Source: Lotus japonicus (taxonomy: Eukaryota; Streptophyta; Magnoliopsida; Fabales; Fabaceae). From it: a DNA stretch of 64,000 bases. The notes beneath the pieces were generated by a model that searched no databases, was not told the DNA's origin, and was given only the letters and a program-made list of their open reading frames with translations. The stretch lies in assembly GCF_012489685.1 (NCBI RefSeq), contig NC_080043.1:16052223-16116222 (forward strand), in the 5' to 3' direction. The number at the start of each line of letters is the position of its first letter. Position 1 is the first letter of the stretch. Made by a program: the position numbers and the translations under genes. Shown here piece by piece: positions 46,862-56,390 of this stretch.

Positions 46862-47244
46862 AAAAAGGCGAAGAGCGCTTGGAGAGCTCTCGTCGACCTA
46901 GGGGTCGTCCTCGTAAATCAGAGAGTGTGGATCTCGCTGCTGCGCCGCAGTCGTCTAGCCCTCCTTCTCCTTCTGGCCCGTATTTCACGCGTGCAATGAA
47001 GGCATGGTTTCTAGCGAAGTTCGCAGGCATGACTTTTTCGGGTAGTGATGAAGATGTCATTCGAGGGTTGGCTGCAGAACTTAAACAAAATTTTCCTTGT
47101 ATTTGTTAGGATCTTTGCGCTTTTTCTCTTGGGTGCTTGCTTTTGGCTTTTGGGTGGCTTTGTGGTTTTGTTTCATCCATTCCCTTTTGATTGTTCCTTC
47201 TTTCGTTTATTAATGAATAATCTCTTTTTGCTCTAAAAAAAAGT
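46862..47244 (+). mobile_element. LINE-type 3' end retroposon fragment
   Basis: A GC-richer island in AT-rich DNA. A + strand frame holds RPRGRPRKSESVDLAAA (AT-hook-like RGRPRK) and SGPYFTRAMKAW up to a stop near 47,109. Then a T-rich untranslated stretch, TTTATTAATGAATAATC, and an A-run at 47,236-47,243. This looks like the 3' end of a retroposed LINE or transcript. No clear target duplication seen. The coding part is not assigned with confidence. Confidence 0.45.
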
Positions 47245-48055
47245 CATTATTTATCAATTTAATATTTCAATAAATAATATTTAATAATTTAAAACATACT
47301 TAAATGAATTAATAAATTGCACGTGCATTGCACGAGCCTATTTATTTATTATTTTTCATATAATCATAAGACTTCATTTTTTAGTTATTTTAGAAATAAA
47401 TGCATGTATTAATTTAGACCTCACAATTTTCTTTCTAAAAACACGCTATCTTTGTAGTTTTTAGAGAGATGCGCACCCCAAAATTTTCAAACTCGAGAGT
47501 TTACATAAACTCGTGGAGTGCCCATAAACTCGTAAGAGTTTACCTCATGCAAAAATAATATTTATAAAATCACCATAATGGTGAAAACACCAATAAAATT
47601 AAAAATATGTGCTTAAATAACAAAATAATTGACAATTGTAGAAATATTGCAGTAGCACACTCTTGTACACAATAAAAAAAAAAAAAGTTAGAAAAAATAG
47701 GAAAAGAGACCCAGTCTAAATATTGTCATTTTGATAAATAAATGATTTTTCACCTTTTTTTTTTGCTGAACTCGTAAGTAAACTCGCGAGCTGAGTTTAT
47801 CGAGTTTACCCGAGTTCACCCAAGTTTATAAAAAAGAGAGTTTACTGCGATTTAACTCCTTTTGGTTACCTAGGATCGTAAACTCGTATGAGTTAAAAGT
47901 TAAAACTAGAGTTTAATAACCTTGGTGTTCCCCCTTCTCTCAAAGACCAAATGGTGTTAAGAAAAGTAACGTTGGCATCAAAGCGATAGATTAGTCAACG
48001 ACGAAACTATTTAACGTGGACGAGGTTAAAGGAATGAATCATGGAGATATGATTT
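47245..48055. other. AT-rich region with an AAACTCG-motif cluster
   Basis: Between about 47,490 and 47,910 the heptamer AAACTCG or its complement CGAGTTT recurs roughly a dozen times in both directions (for example CATAAACTCG, GAGTTTACC, CGAGTTTACCCGAGTTCACC). It is probably the body of an unclassified MITE; termini are not resolved. Confidence 0.45.
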
Positions 48056-48059
48056 TAAA

Positions 48060-48498
48060 GGTTGGAACTTTGAAGATAGGACCAGCTGGGAAGAAGGATG
48101 TTCGAGGGAAGAGACGATCGAACATTAACAACACTCTGGATAGAATGGATGCTAAAACAACCTACATTTAGATCAAAGAGGCTTTCTGGACGATTGGCGA
48201 GACAGTAGGAGTGTTTGTGCAGAAAGAAAGAAACAGGAACCGCGAACACAAATTTGGATTTGTTAGGTTTCGAAAATACAAGGATACGAGGAAAGCTATT
48301 CAACATCTCAACAAAAAGGCAATCAATGATGCCTCCATCAAGGTATCTTTCGCAAGATACTCGTTCTTTTCTCCAAGGAAAAATTGGCACGGAAGAAGAG
48401 ATAGGGGCACAAGCACAGGGGTGCAACAACAGCAATGGCAAGGTCAAGACAGGGTTGGAGCGGCTAATCAAGAAAAGACTACTAATTTGTAAGGTGTA
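48060..48498 (+). pseudogene. RRM-containing LINE ORF1 fragment
   Basis: The + strand frame 48,211-48,492 reads FVQKERNRNREHKFGFVRFR (RNP1-like KFGFVRF), KAIQHLNKKAINDASIKVSF and ARYSFF. This matches the RRM at the N-terminus of many plant LINE ORF1 proteins, where the RRM ends in an IKVSxAKY-type stretch. Upstream (48,120-48,200) the frame is broken by a stop, and no downstream DUF4283 region follows. It is a decayed fragment. Confidence 0.6.
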
Positions 48499-48689
48499 AT
48501 GTCGTTGCGTCACCACTGGAGTTGGAGGCATGGTTTAAGCCACCTCTAGAAGATTTGGAATCCCCAGGATTCATCTTATTTCAAAATCTCTACTTTATTT
48601 TGACAAGCAAAAAGAGAAATATGCAAAAGTAAAAAGGAAGTGGGAAAGTTTTTGACTTATAACAATATCCCCAGGTTTCATCTCATAAA

Positions 48690-49110
48690 ACATGCCACAT
48701 CCATCATTAACAAATCAATCATAATTCATATACAAGTTCTTCAAAATCTTCCAACACCTATTATGTTTATCCCAACCCATCCAACCGCTAGCGATGAGTC
48801 ACTCTCAATCACAACCCCCTCAACTATGTTCCTTACAAAACTTCAGTGTTGTAAAGATCGCCTTCACCTCCGCCTCATAAGCCCACAATAAGCCTATGGA
48901 CATCGAAAATATTCGAATAAAAACTGCATTACTATCCCGTAATGCACCACCAATGCCACTCACCTCTGACGCCCCACGCGCATATCAATCCGCATTAAAC
49001 TTTAACAATCCCAGTGGCGCCAACCACACACACCTTCTCTTAACCACCACCAGCCGTTCCAAGCGAACACTCACAAAATTCTGCACACAATCCACGTGAA
49101 CACTCTTCCT
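48690..49110 (-). pseudogene. LINE RNase H domain fragment
   Basis: The - strand translation from about 49,050 downward shows short stretches GLLKFNAD, SGIGGALRDSNAVFIRIFS, SIGLLWAYEAEVKAIF and ESDSSLAVGW, the order of motifs in the C-terminal RNase H domain of plant LINE ORF2-like proteins (D, E, D residues). It is broken by stops and a frameshift. Orientation is opposite to the LINE fragment at 50,100. Confidence 0.6.
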
Positions 49111-49199
49111 CGCCATCCTTGGATCCACCATAAGATAGGCATAATATGCACAGCCCAAATCTCATCTGAAAAATCTTTTTATTTCATGCCAATCAAATA

Positions 49200-50000
49200 G
49201 ACTAGAAAAAGGAGTAAGGAATCAGAGCCCATAAAATTGAATCACATTTTAGGCGTTCGTACACCATTTTTGTACTTCTCGCACCAATTTGCGGTTCATG
49301 CATCATTTATGCCATGTTGGTGATGTAGGCTTTGTTGATCCCGTCAAATGGCGTGGAAATGTGATCTTTTGGTCGGGGTAGCTAATGCAACTAGAAGCTT
49401 GGGAATAGTTCCTACTCGTTGGTAAAAACCGCCAACCGAGGAACGTTGTACCAAGTGGAAAGTGGCAACGGGCGACCTGCTAAATGAATCACAAGGGAAC
49501 GAAAATTAGAGGTCACATTTTAAAGACACACTGCGCTCTCATACTTCGAGCTAGGTGTCTTGGGGGCCTTGTGGATTGAGCGAGACCTTCGTTACCTAAA
49601 GGGGCTTGCCTAGGGAAAATCAAGACCATACACAATGAAGCTCGCCAGTGGCGAGGGAGAAGACCTAGCGAGATGAGGACCACATATACTGATGATCGCA
49701 AGAGAGTGCATCTTAGGTATAGAGATTGGGTCGAGAGTGTTAGGACCCAACTAGCCCAATTGTCAAAAGATGTAGGATCCAATGTATTATCCCTATAAAA
49801 GGGAATTTTGACATGATTTTATGAGATCTTTGGCATTTTTATCTAAAAGGATTAGGCTATTACCCAATTGTCATTGGATGATGGATAGGGAGCGAAAAAA
49901 GGATTTGGTAAGGAGTGTGACGGTGGCAGGGTGAGTAAGAGGGTGTGGTAGTCGGTACAAAGGGTGACTTAAATGTGCAAAATGAGTTTTTCAATTAAAA
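49200..50000. repeat. Possible decayed LTR, gene-free
   Basis: GC-richer stretch 49,340-49,760 followed by CCCTATAAAAGGGA near 49,790 (TATA-like, and palindromic), the layout of an LTR U3 and TATA. No terminal repeats or partner found. Confidence 0.3.
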
Positions 50001-50115
50001 TATAATTAAAAATGCCATATAGGCAAAAAAAAAACTTAGTTATTTGACGAAATATAAACTGAAGTTCAAAAGTGCAAACAATCGGTAACATGTGAGACCA
50101 AAACTGTATTTTTAA

Positions 50116-51800
50116 ATGTTAGGGATCTCGATTTTACATTCGCGTAAAAAGTTGGGGACTACAAATGCAATATGGGCTGTTATGCAATATGCATACAGAA
50201 AGTTGCAGCCCAGCTTCTGCAAACTATTTCATTTGTCGGTACAGAAAAATAACTCTATTAAGGATATGGGGGAGTGGGTGGAAGGATGGTGGATTTGGTC
50301 ATTTAGGTGGAGGAGAACATTGAGTAACAGGGAGAACTTGATAGTGACAGAGATGTGCAACTGGGCTGCAAGTGTTCCTTTAACTAAAGGAATTATTGAT
50401 TCTTGGTTATGGTTAGTAGAACCGGAGGGATTTTACACGGTTCGCTCAGCTTATAGACTACTACAGGGGTCTGTAGCTGGAGTGGGGGATCCAATTTTTG
50501 GCTTAATTTGGGGGCAGGGTATCCCCTCAAATATTTCAGTATTCAGCTGAAGATTGCGTCTAATTAGACTGCCTTCGAGAGCTAACCTTCGTAAGCGAAA
50601 AATAATTTCTGCAATCGAAGACGCTTGCTGTCCTATTTGTCTACATGAGGAAGAAACAATTGAGCACCTGTTGTTTTCTTGCCTGAGTGCTGCAGAAGTG
50701 TGATCTCATTGTTATCGGTGGCTTGGGTGATCGATAGGGATGGCAGAGAAGCCCGAACCCATGGGCACCCGACCCGACCCGACCCGATTTCTTGGGTGAA
50801 AACCCGAGTTAAATGGGTTCGGGTTCGGGTTCGGGTTTTACCCGATCACTTTCGGGTTCGGGTTTGGGTTTGGCCAAACCCGCACCCGAACCCGGATCTG
50901 TATAAGTGAAACCTAAGTATTCTGCTTGTGCAGTACAATATATGCAGCATCTTGCATATTAATTTAACAGTAACATGGCAATTACAATGTTACATTACAT
51001 AATATAGCTCTCTTCACAGTCTTTTTCAGGTCGGGTTTCCGGGTTCAACTGTTTGTTTGAGGTTGTGTGCGGGTGTGGGTACGGGTCGGGTGAACCCGAA
51101 ACCCAATGGGTTCGGGTGTGGGTTTAAGTTCACCACCCATTTCGGGTTCGGGTGCGGGTGCGGGTGTGGGTTTTTGATTTCGGGTTTGGGTTTGGGTTTG
51201 GCAAAACCCGCACCCTACCCGACCCATTGCCATCCCTAGTGATCGACAGTACTCCCTCTGGACTGTAAATCACATATGTTGCAACACCATACTACCCTCC
51301 TGAACGCCCAGCAAAACAAAGTTGTTAAGGTAGTGTGGTTTGCGACTGTTTGGACACTCTGGACTCACCGAAATCGGGTGGTTTTTGGAGGTGGAGTTGT
51401 GCAAGAAGGTATGAGCTTATTGGAGGGGGCTCAATTCAAGGCATGGAAATGGCTTACATGGAGAATAAAGGGATTCCACTTTTCAAGTTACGAATGGAAG
51501 GTTCAACCTATCCTATGCCTCAAAGTTGTCGCTTAAATATCCTGTGAGATTAACAATTTGGAGGGATCTTGATCCAAGTGGGAGTAGCATATTCTATGTG
51601 TTTGATTGGTTGTTCTTGGCTAGTTCTTGATTACCCTCGTTGGCTCGTGATGTAGGATTGTGGACTTTTCCACTGTTATGCTACTTCCCTGATGTGCTAA
51701 GATGGGATCAAATTGTCGTTGCTCCTTGTGTTTTACTCTATTTGTCGCCGTGCTTTTCTTGTTATTTCTCCCTTTCCTCTTGTCGTTGGTCTTTTATTAA
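50116..51800 (+). pseudogene. LINE ORF2 C-terminal (zf-RVT) fragment, split by a hAT MITE
   Basis: The + strand frame from about 50,160 reads CKLFHLSVQKNNSIKDMGEW, WRRTLSN and FYTVRSAYRLLQG, then a TGA near 50,548 where related proteins have W. It continues RLRLIRLPSRANLRKRKI, CCPICLHEEETIEHLLFSC (reverse-transcriptase zinc-binding motif). After the MITE at 50,735-51,238 it resumes as KVVWFATVWTLWTHRNRVVF ... RIKGFHFSSYEW and ends at 51,536, followed by a 3'-UTR-like stretch. It is a 5'-truncated, dead LINE. Confidence 0.75.
50735..51238. mobile_element. hAT MITE, 504 bp, GGGTTCG-rich
   Basis: Terminal inverted repeats TAGGGATGGCA ... TGCCATCCCTA with a perfect 8-bp duplication GTGATCGA (50,727-50,734 and 51,239-51,246), the hallmark of hAT. 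Both subterminal regions are arrays of GGGTTCG/CGAACCC units pointing inward. No transposase. Confidence 0.95.
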
Positions 51801-51809
51801 TTTAAATTA

Positions 51810-53441
51810 GGCTTAATCCTCAAATTAGTTGTGTCGCCGTCTGAACCAGGTCCCTGACCGGAAAAATTTGTGGAAAAGGTCATCATGAATGCAAAATGTC
51901 TGGAGTAGGTCCTCGCCGGAGCCCGGAGCTCCGGCGAGTGATGATTTAGAACGCTGACTGGTCTAATGATGCTTACATGGATTTTAAAAATAAATAAAAA
52001 ATAAAAAACAAATTACATATCAGAAAATTAAATTAATAAAATTAAAACCCCAATTTTTTTTAAAAAATAATTTAACGTTCTCAAACTTTCTACCTTCATC
52101 ATCATTATCTTCTATCATCTTTCATCAATTCTTTCTGAAACAATTTTTCTCCACCTTCTCATCTTCCTCCCTCTCCCACCATACCAACCTACCATATCAT
52201 CTTCAACAACATATCATCCATCTTCATCTCTATCTCATCACCTTTAATCAATTTTGTCCAGAAATCATCAACTCAACCTCCACCATCAAACCCCACAACC
52301 ACATAAAGGTCAAATCAATAATTAAAATACCCTAAATTCTTCATCTTACTAAAAGAAAGGTACTGACATAAGAGCAAAAGCCAATTTGAAGGGAATAAAC
52401 CAGAAGATAAATATACAAATCCAGTATCAATTCAACAACTCAGTCAAAGGCATTCCAACGTTTGCATCTTTTTAGTCAAATAATGCATCTTTATGTTCAA
52501 TGAGGCTTAGATCTTGTAGTTTTTGCTTAGTTCTGACTTAAAGTTGCAACCTTTATTTTCATGGGCATCGAAAATAGTGGCAGAGAAGATGAAGGAGTTT
52601 GAGGCTTAGATTTGAATGGCACTATAGATTTGAGCATCGAGTGAAAGAGAGAGATCGCGAGCAGAGTTAGAAGGAGATGCGAACAAAGATGGTGGATCCT
52701 TCACAGATCCGGCGCGCGACTCCAAGGCTTGACAGAGGTAGCGTCTGTTATGGAGGTGGTGCGATGAAGACAGAGCTCATGACGGAAGTCTGGGTGTTGG
52801 TCGCGCATGTCGGCGCGACGGCGCACGGGTCTCTTCGATCTGGGTCCGAACGGTGATGCGTGGGTGCGTGTGGTGACCGCCGGAGCAGAGGTTTGTTGCT
52901 GAAATTCCCTCTCTCCTTCTCCCTACTTCACTATGGCTCTTCAAAGCAGCTAAATCTTTCGCTCAAAAATCTCATTTTTTTAACCTTATTTGCAGTTGGA
53001 GACGCAGGGGGTTTAACAAGCTCACACTTCTCATTCTTGGATCGAAGATTGAATGAATATAATGAAGGAAGGAAGAAAGAATTTGATAGTGTTGATGGGG
53101 ATGAGTAGAAGAAGAACCCTAATTTGATTGGGAATTTGTGTTAATTTTTTGGGGAAATTTATTTCTGGTTAATTAAATTAGGGTTAGTTTTGTTAATTGG
53201 TTTTATTTTTGTTAATTACATTAAATTTCTGATGTGTTATTTTTTATTTTATTTTTTAAATCCACATAAGTATCATTAAACCAGTCAAGGTTCCAAATCA
53301 TCACTCGCCGGAGCTTCGGGCTCCTGCAAGGACCTGCTCCCGACGTTTTGTATTCAAGAGGACTTTTTCCAAAAAAATTTCCGGTCAGGGACCTAGTTCA
53401 GACGACGACACAAAGACAGGGACTAATTTGAGGATTAAGCC
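51810..53441. mobile_element. Mutator-like element, 1632 bp, possible Pack-MULE
   Basis: Inverted repeats of roughly 150-200 bp begin GGCTTAATCCTCAAATTAGT and end with the near complement. A perfect 9-bp duplication TTTAAATTA flanks it (51,801-51,809 and 53,442-53,450). It is inserted in the LINE 3' UTR. The interior has a CATCATC-rich part (52,080-52,300) and an unusually GC-rich part (about 52,640-52,900: CCGGCGCGCGACTCC, GTCGGCGCGACGGCGCACGG) with an 82-codon frame at 52,860-53,108. No transposase seen. The GC-rich interior may be captured host sequence; the source is not identified. Confidence 0.92.
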
Positions 53442-53450
53442 TTTAAATTA

Positions 53451-53817
53451 ATGGCTTACCCAAAAGAAACATAGATGGTCTATCTCTGGAGATCAGAAGA
53501 GCACGAGAACCAATAATTATCATTCTCTCTCTTTATATAAGTACTCAACTTTAAATATGAGTGTTTTAGTTAAATATGATATCAATTAAAGAGCTCTTAA
53601 ACTATGTGCATTACCTTAAACAACAACCATTTTGGAACGGAGGGAGTACCATTGACTGCTCTCTCCATTTTAATCCACCTTGTGAGTTACATTAAAAGAA
53701 AATTGATTGTGTTAATAGTTGTCGTTGCTCTTCAATAACCACCCACACGGTTTTGGTCAAACCCACTTCTGATTGCTCACAAATCTTTTTCTTACTTTTC
53801 TTGTTAGAGATCTATCG
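53451..53817. other. LINE tail and half of a Stowaway-like MITE
   Basis: CCCAAAAGAAACA after 53,460 continues the LINE 3' end interrupted by the MULE. GGAACGGAGGGAGTACC near 53,634-53,650 is the right end of a Stowaway-like MITE whose left end I could not find. Nothing else recognised. Confidence 0.5.
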
Positions 53818-53819
53818 TA

Positions 53820-54111
53820 CTCCCTCCGATTCTATTAATAAGCAACAACAAGAAATTCACATAGTTTAAGAAATGTAGTTAAACTAGATAAAATGCATTA
53901 AATCAAAATAAACTTCCAAATTTACCCTTTGTAATTAGTGTTGGAAAGTGAGAAAGAGAGAATAGTTAATGAGACACATTTTACAAGTTAGAATTAATAA
54001 GGGCATCATTGGAAAAAAATAATTAATATAGCTCAAACTTTCATTTGGATCTGATAAAAAAGGATCAAGATTTTTCTTCTCTTTCATGCTTATAAATAAG
54101 ACCGGAGGGAG
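53820..54111. mobile_element. Stowaway (Tc1/mariner) MITE, 292 bp
   Basis: Starts CTCCCTCCGAT and ends CCGGAGGGAG, flanked by TA on both sides (53,818-53,819 and 54,112-54,113). The CTCCCTCCG terminus is diagnostic for Stowaway MITEs. Confidence 0.93.
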
Positions 54112-54396
54112 TACTACATAGCATCATTCATTCTTCTAATAAATTTTTAATTAATAAATAAATTTATATTTTAATATTTATTAATTAATTAGTTGATTCA
54201 ATCATGATAAATACAATCTAAGTTATTAATTTAATATTTAAATATATACTTTGAATATTTTCATGTGTTTTATATTTAATTAATGTCAAAATATTATTAA
54301 TAAATATTTTTATAGTTCTTATTTTAACTGTCCTATTTCAGTAAAATATGAAATTACTTTTCTTGGTATCTTTAAGGAGTACTTAAGTTTCATAAG

Positions 54397-54830
54397 TTTT
54401 TTTTTATATATTTGATAAAAGAGATAGTCTTGGGGACAAGCCTCCCCCAAGTGAGGGAAAAACAAAAAGTCACAGAGAAACAAAAAAAAAACACAAACAA
54501 AGAAAAAACAAACCAGCAAAAAAACAGAAAGAAAAACATAAATGCAACAACTAATAAATACAGAAAGCGCAGAAACTGCGTAGCAACAGTCAGATGCAAG
54601 CAGTAAAAGCCTTGGAATCGGGAGAAGAGGGACACTGGCAGTACAACGAAGGAAACAGTCCAATGGCACCAGCTGAAGTGCATTTCATCACCTTGAGAAT
54701 GAAGAAAGACAAAAAGCCAAAACGCAGAGAAAACCCGGACAAATCGAGCAAGGATAGGATCTTGCAACCCTATCACTGGTCCACTAGCACTTAGGGAGAA
54801 GTTACCAATTCCCAAATGTTGAAACCTCTG
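54397..54830 (-). mobile_element. LINE-tail retroposon, - strand
   Basis: T-run at 54,397-54,405 followed by TTGGGGACAAGCCTCCCCCAAG, the complement of the tail shared with 25,107, 30,273 and 56,470. The body (54,440-54,820) has long A-rich stretches and no conserved ORF. The right end is uncertain and the target duplication was not found. Confidence 0.6.
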
Positions 54831-56390
54831 CTACAGCCCTTATTTGCGAATAGTCAGCAATAGTATTAGACTCTATAAAAATGTGCTTAACCCCCAAGCA
54901 TTGAACCTCCAATCACAGAATATCAATGTTAACTTTTGAAAATATTATTGGAAAAAGTTAATTAATAATATTATTAATTTTAATTACCTTTTGTATGAAA
55001 TAATTATTGAAAAAAATTCTCAAAGTATAATTCATTTACTAATTTTATTTAAAAAATACTAAAATTGCTATCAACCAATAGATATTAAACAAAATTAGAA
55101 ATTCATAGAACTTGCCTTGATTCTGTTCAATTGAACATGATAAAAAATTAAAAGAAAAACATTTAACCCACAATATAAGGATAAGTACATAAATCTACTA
55201 CACCTATACTTAAATATTGAATGATCAAGATTATGTTTCAATTTACATAAAACTTTTGGTCAACACTTAATTTTTATCAGAAAGCTACTAATGTTTGTAC
55301 TTTTAACCATCTTCTGAATAATTATTATCACCATGTTCATTCTTGGTTAATTTTTTCTATTGATACTTAAATTTCTTTGATCAATCAATATTTTAGAAAC
55401 TAATATACTCATAAGTCAGTTAAGCAAAATTACTTTAGAGTGCAAATTAAGAATTTGAAAAAAATTCTTACTATAAATAATTTTACTATATTACATTTTT
55501 AATAGAAAATTTATCAAATGTTTGAAAATTATCAATATTGAAACTTTTCATAGTCTTAGCTTAAGTACTACACCAAAAAGAAAAAAACCTCTTTGGCAAT
55601 TCAATACAAAAATTATATTGAAAACAAAAAAAATATCACATGATTGTACAAGTATTAATTAAATTTTTGTTTTGAGATAATAATGAAGCTTTAAGAATAT
55701 TTTATTAGAAAAAACTTAGTTTGTAATATTTTTTACTAAAAAAGTTTATAACACTCATTTTCCAAATTAAGATTAGACTACTCAAAGTTCTTTGAACCTT
55801 GCATTTCCAATCAAGCTATGCTTACTTATTTTATAATTAAACATTATCTATGTTCAAAATTTGATTTAGTTAAAATATCTTCTTATTAATTATTAGTATC
55901 CATAAAATTGAACATGTTTCTGTCTAATTAAATTAAAAATTGTGTAATTTTAATATTGTTTTCTCATAAATAATGAATTAGATTTTTGGTTAAATTTTTC
56001 TAGGAGGAATTTTGATTAATTAAATTAAATGCATAATTAGCTATATTATAAAAACTATAAATCTCTTTGAAATGTAAATCATAGTATTGTAATCAATATT
56101 TGAATCAAAGTGTGTTCGAGAATAATGTGTAGTAGACATGTATTTTATGCCTAGTAGATCTCTCATATCCTCTATGATTTATAAGGTTTCAAAACTTATT
56201 ATTATGTGTCATGATGACATGGCATTTAATTAGACAAAAAATAATTTATTGGTCAGTTACAAGAGAGGGAGATTCAACGAAGTTACAAGAGAGGGAACCA
56301 AAAAATGACCTAGAATTTTTTTGTTTAAAGAGATTCACTAGCCTCAATTAAGCAAAAAGTAATTGGAGGAGGGTGTGAGAATCTGACACT
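54831..56390. other. AT-rich spacer and 3' flank of NAC-like copy 2
   Basis: From about 55,690 it aligns in order with 24,950-25,095 and then 28,310-28,640, i.e. the copy 1 block with its LINE nest absent, and from 56,040 with 29,880 onward, i.e. without the Athila-like solo LTR. It therefore records the pre-insertion state of those sites. No gene. Confidence 0.7.

Noticed and set aside
50760..51230. GGGTTCGGGTT arrays as an interstitial telomere
   Set aside because: Units are GGGTTCG, not TTTAGGG, and they sit precisely within a hAT MITE with its own target duplication.
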